Assembly (NCBI GenBank): GCA_002633005.1
Contig: NMRA01000040.1
Location: 808,207 to 863,715, forward strand
Reading direction: 5' to 3'
Source: Phoronis australis
Taxonomy: Eukaryota > Phoronida > Phoronidae
Length of the DNA: 55,509 nt
Both the position numbers and the translations under genes were made by a program. This document shows, in pieces, positions 12,263 through 23,420 of the stretch; the stretch's first letter is position 1; every line of letters starts with the position of its first letter. The notes under the pieces were generated by a model. The model made no database searches and had not been told where the DNA came from. It worked only from the letters and a program-made list of their open reading frames with translations.

Positions 12263-13663
12263 ATGGCGACTAGAAAATTAAGAGAAGAACAAGAGGAAAT
12301 AATCGACAGAGGGTTAGTGTGTTCCATATGTACGGAAATCTTAACAAATCCACGCTCGCTGGAATGTGGACACGACTTCTGTTTGGAGTGTTTAGAGAAT
12401 GACGTAAAGGCCAACTCATGTGGTCGTAAATATCCTTGTCCGAACTGCCGCCGTTCCGTATTAATACCTGCTGGTGGAGCTAAGCAGTTCTTCAGCAATG
12501 TTCTTGTTAAGAATTTGGCAGAGTCAATGAAGCAATTGCAATCGGAGGTTGAGCAATGCAGTCTTTGTTACGAATGTTTGGCTTCATCGGTGTGCATAAC
12601 GTGTGACTACGTGATGTGTGTTTCGTGTAAGAAACGGCACAGAATAGACGCAGGGGGCCACAAAGTAGTCCCTTTTGAAGGAGTAGGTAAAATTCTGAAA
12701 CAGCGACTTCTAAATAAGTTGTCGACTGTCACATCAACCATAAAAAGTCAGTTGAATTTAGACGTAGACAGAACTGCTATATTTGAACGCAGAATCGGTG
12801 ATTTGACAAATGAAGTTGAAGAACTTTTGATCAATGATAGGACGTTTGATATGCTGACATTGGCGAAGAATTTGGATGAATCAATTAATTGTGTGGAAAA
12901 CGAGCTAAAGTGTGTGGTAAGCTCAAGGATGGAAATGAATAAAACTCCATCTGAAGCCAGGGGCGAAGTGGAATTCGACCCTGACAATGAACTTATTAAC
13001 TGTGGAGATCACTTGGGACATTCGGAAACAAGAGAAGTGCTTTATGATTTACTTGCAGCAAATGTTTTGGTATTGTGCGGTCTTATATTATTTCATAACT
13101 TAAACCCATTCAGCTTCTGGGAAGCTCCTGTATATACTTTCGCTGCAAACTGTTTAGTGGGCTTTGGCATGTATACATTATTTTTTAGAATTGCAAAGCA
13201 GTATGATTATTTTCTTCCATTTCTCATAGATATCGTAATCTATCCTTATGAGTCACTGGTTGGCAGGGGGAATGAAAAACAAAATTTGAAAATGGAATGT
13301 TCAAAATGTAGGGGATTTCACTCGGCAATTTTAACGAATTTGTCTCGATATTATGACGTACCACTTAAAAACAATCGTCAAGTGAGACGTATAGTGAAAG
13401 ACGGGAACACGTGGCTTGCAACCGACATGTATGGACTGCGATTGACCTTCTATGCTTGTATCGGTGACAAGATTTACAATATAAACGAACTCATATTTTG
13501 CCATAGAAATGAGGTCCTTAACCTGGTCGATGTTCACACGTTGGTTACGCAGATAAGAAGGTATGATGATCCTGTGTCGCGTTCAGGGGAAGCGGCAACT
13601 AACGCACAAACGCGTATACGGGGGAAAAGAAAAAAGTTTAGAATGAGGACAAACCACCAGTAA
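12263..13663 (+). CDS. TRIM-like RING/B-box protein with C-terminal membrane segments, 466 aa
   Basis: Probable membrane-anchored E3 ubiquitin ligase in a single exon. Residues 20-62 form a C3HC4 RING (C20, C23, C35, H37, C40, C43, C59, C62). Residues 99-133 form a B-box-like zinc site (C99, C102, C111, C114, C119, C122, H126, H133). Residues 140-225 are rich in charged and leucine residues, consistent with a coiled coil. Two or three hydrophobic stretches at about 263-280, 290-309 and 315-329 look membrane-spanning. The last 135 residues include a CxxC at 346-349 and match no domain I know. RING, B-box, coiled coil and then membrane anchor is the layout of TRIM13/TRIM59-like proteins, but here several segments are followed by a long extra tail. 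The ATG sits in CGACTATGG, and TATTTACAG just upstream could be the 3' splice site of a 5'-UTR intron. Function is inferred from the fold only. Confidence 0.88.
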   Translation: MATRKLREEQEEIIDRGLVCSICTEILTNPRSLECGHDFCLECLENDVKANSCGRKYPCPNCRRSVLIPAGGAKQFFSNVLVKNLAESMKQLQSEVEQCSLCYECLASSVCITCDYVMCVSCKKRHRIDAGGHKVVPFEGVGKILKQRLLNKLSTVTSTIKSQLNLDVDRTAIFERRIGDLTNEVEELLINDRTFDMLTLAKNLDESINCVENELKCVVSSRMEMNKTPSEARGEVEFDPDNELINCGDHLGHSETREVLYDLLAANVLVLCGLILFHNLNPFSFWEAPVYTFAANCLVGFGMYTLFFRIAKQYDYFLPFLIDIVIYPYESLVGRGNEKQNLKMECSKCRGFHSAILTNLSRYYDVPLKNNRQVRRIVKDGNTWLATDMYGLRLTFYACIGDKIYNINELIFCHRNEVLNLVDVHTLVTQIRRYDDPVSRSGEAATNAQTRIRGKRKKFRMRTNHQ

Positions 13664-14359
13664 AACGTGTCAATGAACCGACGAACTGACTTTGGCTTTG
13701 GAATGATCAGAACAGATCATATTAGGGCACTGAATGGTTAGAAGTAGCTTAAACCGAATGGGCGGCTGTATTTGACCCATTTTAGGGCGGGAGTGACCTG
13801 GTGAAACAGTCGGGTACTTAAAAATGTATCCCCGTAAATAAGCCGTCACAACATTGTAGAACTACAGTTTGTGAACAAGCCAAATAGTTCAAAACCGATG
13901 TGAAAGTTTGCAAAAGCATAATGCAACCGATTAACAGAATATTTGTTTCTTCTCTTTCCAAATTCCCTACATTGGCTTTATATTTTCGATGAAAAGTGAT
14001 ATGAATTTACGGCCGACACATTTCACATACTTGTAAAAATTAGCAAAGTCGGAGATTCACATGCGAAATGGACGGTGAATGAATTACCTTAGGTTATACT
14101 ACTATATCGTCGCCAAAACATATTACACCTCTCATGAGGCCTTAGCCAACACGTGTTGAATTTTTTAAAAAGTGGACATTGCCTCCAAGGTTTTCACACA
14201 AAGGTTATGACCGACCCTGCAAGTTTATGCCGAACTTACACATGTGTACATGTACTCATAGAAAGGAACGTGCTTTGGAAGGGAAGTATGATTTTACACT
14301 AAGTTTCTCATTATTATGATATACTCTTTGAATGTATAACTACCATCACATTTTATGTA

Positions 14360-14375
14360 AATAAATAGAAATAAA
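14360..14375 (+). promoter_or_regulatory. Poly(A) signals of the RING gene
   Basis: Two AATAAA hexamers at 14360-14365 and 14370-14375 are followed at once by TGTGGTTTTG, a GU-rich downstream element. They lie about 700 bp beyond the stop codon of the upstream gene on the same strand, giving a plausible 3' UTR. Confidence 0.6.
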
Positions 14376-14464
14376 TGTGGTTTTGAGAATCTTCTGTATC
14401 TGCATTCATTAAAACAGAATAAAAAAGTAAAGTTAAAATTATCAATCATCATTATGCTCCACAA

Positions 14465-16420
14465 AAGGATGACTGACTGACTGACTGAATGGGTGAATGG
14501 GTGAATGACTGATCTTTATTCCGTAAGGATCCCTATTGGAGGTATGGCAGATATAAAACTGCATGGGATTTATACAAGTACTACAAACTACAATTATAAT
14601 CATAGAAAGGCAAGACCAAGAAATAGCTACCTTATACTAACACGTAACATGCAGTGACGCAACAAGACTACAATACAATTTTACGACACTACAAATCTAA
14701 TATACAAGGCTTTTTAACAAACAGACCAGATCTAATCACCACATTTGTGAACGCAACTTTTTTTTTCTCAGTGTCAATATTGGTAAAGTGTTTAAATTCA
14801 GACATACATGTAACCTGTTTAATGAATTTGCAAACTTTACTCACGAAACCAACAGAGGAACTATTTAATATTGCCGAAAAATTGGTAAAAGAGTCTGCGT
14901 TTGCCAAAAATTGTCTTCGGAAGTCCGAGTAATATGGGCACTTTAAAAGACAATGGAATTCACCACTGGCTTCGTGAACTGCAATACACTTGTTGTATAA
15001 CGACTTAGCGTTGTATTCAGATTGTCTGAAATCACATCATCCGAGTAGTGACCCCTGTTGGGTGTAGGGGATTTCGGAAGTTATCCGTAACTCGACAGGA
15101 GGTCATCCATTGAGGTGTCCGCTGTATGTAGCCTCACAGATTGCTGCCTTCAGCTCACGTTATAACGAACAATTCGTGGTCTACGTACCCTTCAACCCAT
15201 AACATATAGTCACGGTGGACGACATGTGACAGAGCCCTCGCTCACTGGATGGGAAAAGCGCTTCTGCCTCCTGGGAGTGAAATCTTTTCAGATGACTCGA
15301 GGGGAAAATGCCCTAGACGGTCGCCATCAATTTCACCCCACGTCCTCCACACGGTTGTCAAGCACTCTCTAAAGTAGTCAAACCAGACCTTTTTTCTTAT
15401 TTCTAAGCTTGCATTGCTTAGAATAGACTCATGACTTATCAGATCATGTGGCTTTTTCTTTGAGTTGGACCAACCCAGACATGAGACACCACGAAAAATT
15501 TCTTTAAACAAGAACTCGTATACAATTATCAATAGCTCTGAAGAGCTATTTTCTGACATACATGAGTAAATATTAAAGCATATACCTACAAAAGCAAGAC
15601 AGATAAAGCAAATATAAAAGTTAAGGTTTACATAAGTTACAATGAGACTGTGATCCACACCATCTACAGTACGTATCTACAGTACGTGTCTGCTGAACTG
15701 TGGAAAATGAAGAGCAGTGTGGGTCTCGTTTTGGGAGATTAGCAGCAGCATACCTAAACGAGTGTTTGCCATACAAATATTAGACGAATAAATGTTTTGA
15801 TACCTAAAAGAATACGAAACTTCACGTTCATCAATGACTTCGTGTAGATAAGAGGAACCTTCATTGTAAAGGAGTTTAAAACATTCTACGGCTATTGCTC
15901 AGAAACGGCGGATATGCCGTGTAAGGTAGATAAGAGCGAGAGCGAGGTCATCATGTGTCGCTGGATTATTAATGTACATAAATCTGAGTGTTCGTTCTTG
16001 ATTTTAGCACTGTTTCAGTACAGAAATGCCACAACAACGGAAAAATCAAAATTTGAGAGAACGAAAAAGTGATAATTGAGAAGTTTGCACTTTTGCATGG
16101 TTTAGACGGTGACCAATGCGTTTGAGGATATGCAGTTATGATGAAGCCTTTTTACAAAGTGAAGTAATGTGAACATCAAAATTAAGTCTATATCCAAGGG
16201 TTACACCCAGATGCTTAACATTATTATTGCATTTGATATCTATGTCACCGTTACTAATTAGTAGAGATGTCAGCTCGTGGTACCAGGACTTCCGTGAATG
16301 ACATTCTTTGCTCAACACAACTCTTGCTGTGACAAACTCGTACCGGGATTTTCCGTATGTAAACCCATGGGCATGTATTCGGAAAACGAAAATTTGCAGG
16401 CGTTTTAGTAACACCAAACA
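14465..16420 (-). mobile_element. 5'-truncated, decayed LINE (CR1/Jockey-like) fragment
   Basis: The minus frame at 16136-16417 ends with VKHLGVTLGYRLNFDVHI and LCKKASS, the motif found just after the reverse transcriptase core of non-LTR retrotransposons. Further left, in shifting frames, come WHFCTETV-like and GKHSFRYAA-like peptides typical of the C-terminus of the same polyprotein, down to about 15.7 kb. The left edge carries AATAAAGATC followed by ATTC and AGTC repeats when read on the minus strand, which is how these elements end. I read the whole as one 2-kb insertion broken by frameshifts. The 138-codon frame at 15242-15658 lies in its presumed 3' part and is unrecognised. Confidence 0.6.
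16136..16417 (-). pseudogene. LINE reverse-transcriptase C-terminal remnant
   Basis: An open frame of 93 codons resembling the segment after the reverse transcriptase palm of CR1/Jockey-type ORF2 proteins (ending near NNNVKHLGVTLGYRLNFD). It lacks the catalytic core and runs into frameshifts on its 3' side, so it is a relic. Confidence 0.65.
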
Positions 16421-17260
16421 AACGCCATAAAATGCTAAAGTTGTACCTACGTGAGCCTACGCCCCACTACAGCACTGGATATCCCTGATTTGTTACGTAT
16501 TTATTGTTTTAATCCATCTATACGAACACATGTTAAAATTACTTACTTACTGACAATAAAACTCAAGATTTTGCACCATCTCAAGTATTTTGCCTCTACG
16601 GAACGCATACAAGCCAGATGAATGACTCACTTGTTCTCACACATCCATTCCCATGCTATGCAGTTATCTCGTAGGGTATCAGTTGATTTTGAAATCGTAT
16701 CCTCACTTAAACCTTCTTTCATTATATCTCCAGGGTATGGACCTGAGAGATAAAACTAATCTCATAACGGCTGGAGCCTTAGTGACATACATGTAATATT
16801 TTAGAAACGACTAGAAAGTCTAGCTGCTTGTCTTGCTGCTCTGAAAGTAAGTAAAACTAAGCGCTCTATTTCACTGCACTAAGTACAATGTCAACAGATT
16901 TGTACAAGACCCATTGTTGCCAAGAGCTTGCAGGAAATCACATCTATTCTGATGAAGGAACTTTTTGGGACTAATTTTCTGAAGGCAAATGATCTTAATC
17001 AAAAGTTACCTTTTGTAACGGAAGGCGGGTTTATTGCTCGCCGGTAATTCATATCTTTTGTTTTTTTTATTCCGGACGCTTCATATCAGGTCTACATTGC
17101 CGGGAAGAAGGGGGGGGGGTGTCAGGCACTTTTTTATGTTGAAGCCCAAGCACCCAAAACCCCTTTGTTGTTGGTCTTTTTATTTTCGCGGTGGAGGTAC
17201 GCCTCCCGGGTTAGTCGAATTCGGGTTTGTTCGATTTTTCTAGATCCGCCACTGTAACAC

Positions 17261-17966
17261 TGACACAAAGAAAATCGAGAGAGGAACAAGAGGAAATTAT
17301 TGACAGGGGTATTGTGTGTCCCATATGTTCTGAAATTTTTACAAATCCACGTTCTCTAAACTGTCGTCACAACTTCTGCTTAGACTGTTTAGAGGCAGAC
17401 GTAAAGGCCAGGTCACGTGATGACATCTACCCTTGTTCGATTTGTCGTCGACCTTTTCATATTCCTCATGGTGGCTTTAAACAGTTCTTCAGCAATGTCC
17501 TTGTCAAAAATTTAGCGGATTCGCTGAAGCTGTATGAAAGTAAAGATATCTGCAGTATTTGCAAACAATATCTCTTCTCCTATATATGTTTAAATTGCGC
17601 ACGGGGCAATCAGTTGCCAGAAGAGAACTTTCAAACTCTAGAGAGACATTCTTCTCAAACAGAACAACCATCAGCACTTCGTCACGGGCGAGTTCTCGGC
17701 TGCCCTACTCGCGCTTATTCTTTGGGTGGACATGGTGGTCTTTTAAAAAATCAGCTCCATATATCACTGCTCTGTTAGTCATTATTTCACTCATATTTTT
17801 TTCGTTGACTACGTTTTGGTACACAGCGTATTTAGTTGGGCACCTAGAGTTTGGCGTCTTTCTAGGAAAGTGGCCCGTAGGGTCGTGGACTCTTGGTCTC
17901 AATGGAGAAGAACGAAGTGGACCTAGGCCTACCGTCTTACGTCATAAGAAGACTGCTTTGCTGTAG
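17261..17966 (+). pseudogene. Decayed paralogue of the RING/B-box gene
   Basis: The peptide SREEQEEIIDRG and the following RING align closely with the 12263-13663 protein. All eight zinc ligands of the RING are kept, and so is KQFFSNVLVKNLA after it. The first four B-box cysteines remain (CSIC...CLNC), and then homology stops abruptly: the rest of the B-box and the coiled coil, about 110 residues, are missing. Homology resumes in another frame (about 17.71-17.82 kb) with a stretch like the membrane region (W-SF-KSAP-Y). The start codon is lost; homology begins right after TAGATCCGCCACTG, the end of a hAT-like MITE. The open frame 17227-17778 could still make a RING-only protein, but truncation plus frameshift favours a pseudogene. 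Confidence 0.8.
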
Positions 17967-18526
17967 TTCAAATTGATGCGGACGCGAGATCCTCGATGTT
18001 TGAACAGATTTTATAGTGAGGCAGTTGCGTGCAGAGTTTTGATGATGCAGGTGACGATTTTTTATCGGATGCCCCTCTCTACTCAAATGCATGGACTCTG
18101 GTTTTAAGACAAGTAAAAACGATGAAATATCAAATAGAAAGTTTATTACATTTAATTACATATCAGTCACAATTTCAAAAAGTATATTCATATTGATCGA
18201 ATGCGTCCCAGCAATGTGGATGACCGGGGCCGTTGCCCCATGCCCCCTCCCAATTTGCGCGCTATTTTAGTGAGGAAATCGTAGTAATTTCCTAAGAATG
18301 GATTTTTAGTTCATCCAGAGAAAACCCAAGGATCATGACGCCGCATTATTAATGCAAGTATATGTCAAGTATCACAAAGAAGAAAGCCGCATTACTTCAG
18401 TACAGCAGATTTTGTTGTCAAAGAAATGCAAAATTTTTGAAGGCCAATTGATTGATTTGCTTGGAGTGTAGAGGAAGTCACTGCATATGACTTACCTCTG
18501 TCACGAGATTACGACTACGATACTAT
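17949..18526 (+). repeat. Duplicated segment, copy 2, first block
   Basis: Collinear with 6490-7072, starting at CTTTGCTGTAGTTCAAATTG. It begins directly at the 3' end of the decayed RING paralogue and ends at CGATACTA, where a transposon cuts it off. The remaining blocks resume at 22515. Confidence 0.8.
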
Positions 18527-19168
18527 AGACCCAATTGACCTATCGCAAGCTCTGCCCCTATGCAAAAAGTCACGTGATACCCGACAGTCGAACGAGATGT
18601 CAGAGGCAAATACACTGTCGCTAAACGACGTTCCTGGTGGAATCGATGAGTCTTTTTGCGCGTTCACGATATGGGAATTTTTAAAGGTGACGATGAAAAA
18701 ATAAATGCTCGAGGAGCCAGCGAAAATCCGAAGAACCCCTCGCCCTCGGCCTCGGGGCCACCTTCAACTGACAAATGCCAAGGCCACTGATACGATATGT
18801 TCATGTAAAGCTGGGTATGTACCTTAAAGTCAAATTATCTGTACTATTCCATAGGTTTCATGATCTTTCGAATAAAATCAGTGAAGATTCACCGATATTT
18901 TTATTCTGTCGTCTGCTAAATTTCGCCAAATGAAAAGTAGGTCACAACTGGTGGGACTCCTGGAGTAAAGTAGGTCATAGATTACAGACAACATATGCAC
19001 TATAGTCTCTGATTAGATCGACTAGATAGCTTTTCTAATCTTGTAACGAAATATTTTGATCAAAAAATTCAGGTTCATAGCTCAGGTACACACTCATCTC
19101 GTTCCGGGGCAAACAGTTATCTCCGGTAGGTCTAGGGCTGTGTCTAAGTAAAATTAATGTCTGGAATT

Positions 19169-19484
19169 CAGTGGCGGATCTAGGGTACCACAGGGGGGCC
19201 CAACATATGTTGCCTCGTGGAATTGGGCAAAGTGCGATTGTATGTGCACAGGCGGCAAGAAAGTTGCAAGGGCCAGGGATGTAGACCGTTGGACCTTCTG
19301 TTCAGAAAATCTATCGGTGGACTAAAAAACAAGAACACGATTCCGCCGCGATCTGGGGTCTGAGCCCCCCCCCCCTCTTCTGCTACCGATCCTAGTTACT
19401 GAACTCAATATTTCCTCACGCTTTTGCCGTTTCATTTTGCTGGCGGGGGCCCCTGCGCCCCTCCCTCCCCCCTAAATCCGCCTA
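19169..19484. mobile_element. hAT-like MITE
   Basis: Begins CAGTGGCGGATCTAGG and ends CCTAAATCCGCCTA, an imperfect inverted repeat. It is flanked on both sides by TGGAATT (CTGGAATT left, ATGGAATT right), a near-perfect 7-8 bp target duplication typical of hAT elements. GC-rich homopolymer runs inside are usual for this family. Confidence 0.75.
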
Positions 19485-19908
19485 TGGAATTGTCCGTTTG
19501 CACCATTAAGACATTTAAATTAGGCCTACCTTCTTATGAACTTGGAATTTTTTGTAGTTTCATTCCATAAAGGTAGCTTTCATTTAATTTTAAAGGTACC
19601 ATGATCACTAAGTCGTGGTATGGTTACAAAAGATTACAAGTCTGGTGTGGTAGTTGCAAAAATAGGGTATTTACAAAAATAACTCAAATTCTTTTTTAAA
19701 GCTTCATAAATATAAATATCATGTTTGAACAACTCCAAAATGAGCTCTCTCTAACTCTACATACATAGTGTATACTAGAAGTACACGTCAAAAAATAATT
19801 CAACAGTTTATTTTTAGTGACAACAGCTAGACCAAGGCTTTGAGTTCCGGCAGTAATCCAGTGCCCTTCCCTGTGCCGATCGAATCTCTGAATTTTAACC
19901 GGTAGAGT

Positions 19909-20268
19909 TCAGTTGAACGCCAGCTTACGGTTTATGAATAACAAAAATGTACCTCTGACACGAAACAAAATAATGTCCATTAGGTTGAAATAAATAAAAA
20001 AAAACATAAAATAAAAATGTCCTTGAAAACAACAATTTCCGGGGACTACCGCTAGAGGAGTGCTGAGATCCAGCAGGTGCCGAGACAAAGGCGGCCAGAC
20101 GTAGCCAATTCGGGAGTCAAAATCTGAGATAGCCCTGCACCATAGCCACCAAGCTGAAAAGTGCATACTGTATCTTGGAACTATTATATTTGTGTTTATT
20201 AGAGCCTTCGAGTTATCAAGCAACATCGCTAAGCTCAGCTGCTCGTGTGGCCGTACAGTTTGATCCAT
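19909..20268 (-). other. Unrecognised open frame inside the TIR element
   Basis: A 119-codon frame on the minus strand inside the composite element. It has no zinc, DDE or other motif that I recognise, and its base composition is like the surroundings. It is probably a chance frame and is listed only because it is the longest in this stretch. Confidence 0.15.
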
Positions 20269-21682
20269 GGTTTACGCTTTTCAACATCATCTTTCGGCTT
20301 AGAACATGCCAAAAAATGACGGGATATTATTCTGGAGCAGCATAACGGCTGTCGGTACTACACACATCATATCAACACCGTTTCCCCATTCTTAGCGGAC
20401 AATTTCTTAAGCTATAGACTAAAGTAAGTTTTACTCGACTGCGTGTGGTTTGTCGGGTAAAATGACGGCTTGGAAACGCAGATGAAGGTGTGCCAAGAAT
20501 GCTGCGTTCTGATTGGTCAATTAAGCCGTCCGTCATAATCTTGGCGATAGGTCAATTCACGCGGCGGACATTAAATTCCAAAGCGAGGCTCACTGCGATA
20601 AACAAAGCGGAAATTTACATTGCGTGAGTTAAATGGCCGGTCTTTGGAGTCCAACTTGAATATTAAATCTTAAAAAATGTGTCAATAATTAACCACAGAG
20701 ACGTAGAAAATACAGTTAAAGAACAAGTCAATGCACCAAAGAGTTGTCTGACGAAAGGATATAATTTTTTTCGGAGACTAGGTTCGAAACATGAAAAGTA
20801 AACATGACCAAATTGCGGCGATCGTAGTGTTACGGATTAGGTATCATCCTGAAAGGGTTACGTTTCTTCTAATAAATTCTTGATAAAAATGCTTTCTACA
20901 CGAACCAGGTCATCTGGTCGTATTGTTGACGAGTTGAAGATATATTTGACAGTGGTGGCTCATAGCATTTTGCTGTCATGTGCATTAGTCACATCTGGTT
21001 TAATTTGTTGATCAAGAGTAGGCTTATAACTTCAAGCACAGCCTAGGTCCTGGTGAGGTAGGGACTACCGGGACTAACAGTTGATTTGTCATTGATCTGA
21101 AATAATACTTGATGCTATTAAATGTATATTTTGATTACGATAAAAAAACAGGCTCGCAATTGAAAATAAAAATTATATGACCATCAATTCTGCTTTCTTG
21201 GTTTTAGTAATTACGTCTATTTCATGTGTTATATTTTTCAAATGTCAATCTCGACCAAGTTGAATTTTAAAATTAAAACACCTAATTCTTTCCTCCAAAG
21301 CATAACCTCGTTTTAGAGCTCAATTTCAGTTAACTGAACAGAACACAGTGGCGGATTTATAGGGGAGCCAAGGGGGCCATGCCCCCCTATAACATTCTCC
21401 CAGATTCCATTTGGCAGTTCAGGAGCGCGAATGTCTAACGGGCTGGCTAATACTCTGCCTTGCCCCCCCAACTCAAATTCCTGGATCCCCCTGAAACAAG
21501 CATAGTTATCATGTTTCTTCAGAGGCCTCGTTCATATCCTAGGGGAAAGGTGCCAGTGTGCGGCCGAGAGACGAAGTTTCACCGAGTGACGGGTCAGTGA
21601 AAAATCTGCTGACCTCCCGATCACCATCAATAGCACCCCGCCTTGTTGCAAGCTCTCATAGCTCTGTCTCAAGTAGCATTTT

Positions 21683-21978
21683 CAGTGGCTGATCTAGGAT
21701 ACCGGGGGGACTCCGACATCCTCGGAGAAGCGCGCAAAGCGCGATTGTATGCACGCAGGCGGCTCGGAAGTTGCGGGCTCCGATGATGTATATCTTCTGC
21801 TCAGGAAATCTGTCGTTGGACTACAAAAAAAACGGAACGTGTTTTTCCCCCTCGTCCGCTACCGGTCCTAACTCAGTCAATGATTTCCTCGGCTTCACGA
21901 CGGTTTTGCTGGTTTACCATTTGCTTGCGGCAGTCAAGGGGGGGGCGGGCCCCTAGCCATGCCTTTAAATCCGTCTAT
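21683..21978. mobile_element. hAT-like MITE, second copy
   Basis: Begins CAGTGGCTGATCTAGG and ends TTTAAATCCGTCTATG, matching the ends of the 19169-19484 element, with ATTTT on both flanks. Internal GGGGG/CCCCC blocks and the TTCTGCTC...AAATCTGTCG stretch are shared with that copy. Confidence 0.6.
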
Positions 21979-22514
21979 GATTTTGTACTTTTTCAAATTG
22001 TCACCTCTGCGGTCACAGGTGATTTGAACCGTTGGAGAGAAATTTTCAATCACTAAGGGAATTCAGTTTAGGCCTCGTGGGGCCGGGAATTTTGCGTGAT
22101 TTTTGGGAATAGGGCCGATATTAGGCCCCAAAATTGAGCCTGAGGGAATGCCGGAGGGCCCTCTCCTTTTTGTAAAGAAAAATGCATCGCGCTTCAACCC
22201 ATAGTCATGAAAACACAGCCTGGCTGCCCGAAGATTCTCCGGTCCTCCATGCCGCGTGATGGCCGCGGCAACCGAGATGCGACAAATTATGATTTGAAAA
22301 CAGTTATAAATTTTACACGGACAGATTTTCCTTCGTCGCGGCGTATGGCAAGGACCCAACGCTTCCGAATCCCAACATCCTTAGGTATTGTAAAACAGAC
22401 AGTTGAGTGTCCGTATTTTTTCTAGCTGTTCGAGCAACGCGGAGTACAACTACGCGGATAAGCCACCAGAGCTATCGTAGCGAGCCTCGTTTTGGAACGC
22501 GCCTCCTGTCGGCG

Positions 22515-23420
22515 TGAACAGGGTCTATAGGCAACCGGGATAGTCAATGTAAATGCCTAGGCAGAGTTGAAACATTTCGTGGAAAACGCAGCAGATTAAA
22601 GGAGAACACAGGCCTACCCTTATAGGGAAGGTGAGATACAAGACATAGCTGGGCTGATGCCGTTTTCTTTAACAAAATTTTGTCGTTATCTAACACACAT
22701 TTTCCCTAGTAAAATGCTAGCTATTGCACGAGCGATATTTGACGTTGGTATGATTGTTGCAAATGTAAGACTAAGAGTCCGCGTAGAGAATAATGCAGGA
22801 GATTTTTTAATTTGTAAAGCATCATAATAATTATATTTGTCGATTTTAGCCGGTAACTTTAAGAGTAGGCCTACGTTTAAAATACTCCAAATGGTATCGA
22901 TTATGGTTAAGGCCCGCCAGCAGAGCGTTTGACCGCTATCCCAGGAGTTGCAGGTTCGATTAAGCGCTGAGGATAATCTCAGCAAATCACTTTTATGTTC
23001 GACATATATCCCGTGATGAACATAGTTCGTACGTCAGGGAAGCACCGTTTTGTGAATGAGCGTGGCGAAAAAGATAATTTATTACGACGTATAGCAATAG
23101 GACTAGTACATGAAATACAGATCCAGCTGGTGCAAATGGAGGTCAGATGACATGTACAAGCATATTTTATCCGCCTAAAGGATGCCGCCAGGAGAAAAAG
23201 TGCGCATTTCTACTTGCACGTACAAGCAGAATTTTGCACACCTGAGAGACGTGCATGCACTTTTAGGTTTGCGTCAGTCACTATAAAAGTAATACGCCAT
23301 TGTCGCAGAACGACTCTCAAATTTGAACACTCGGGAAGATTTAAGGGGACATTACGGTCGAAAAACGCATGTTGGGATTATTGTTAGAAGGGATTGAATT
23401 CTTGAAATTATTAACTTTGA
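22515..23420 (+). repeat. Duplicated segment, copy 2, second and third blocks
   Basis: Starts AGGCAACCGGGATAGTCAATG right after the TA that ends the composite transposon. It matches 7073-7400 and then, from 22950, matches 8423-8890 (AAGCGCTGA, ATATATCCCGTGATGAACATAG). The 1-kb extra sequence of copy 1 is absent here. No coding frame is supported. Confidence 0.75.
22906..22970 (+). repeat. tRNA-like segment, probably SINE- or tRNA-derived
   Basis: GCCAGCAGAGCGTTTGACCGC followed by GCAGGTTCGATTAAGC resembles tRNA D-arm and anticodon-side sequence, then a T arm with an internal B-box promoter (GGTTCGA). The acceptor stem is not convincing and the B-box end deviates, so I do not call a functional tRNA. 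Confidence 0.4.

Larger units (their letters stand above)
18527..22514. mobile_element. Composite 4-kb TIR element inserted at TA
   Basis: The left end starts TATAGACCCAATTGACC and the right end, in reverse complement, starts TATAGACCCTGTTCACG. The flanks are CGATAC-TA and TA-GGCAACCGGG, so the target duplication is TA. The uninterrupted site exists near 7065-7080. Inside, at about 20541, the sequence TAGGTCAATTCACGCGG looks like a right end (GGCGATAGGTCAATT, mirroring the left end) joined straight to a left end of the second unit (CAATTCACGCGG). The insertion is therefore two related elements fused or nested, 18527-20545 and 20545-22514. No transposase frame is present. MITEs sit inside at 19169-19484 and 21683-21978. 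Confidence 0.7.

Noticed and set aside
14654-14932. 92-codon plus-strand frame
   Set aside because: Antisense to the LINE tail region and without motifs.
15242-15658. 138-codon minus-strand frame
   Set aside because: Lies in the presumed 3' part of the decayed LINE and has no recognisable motif.
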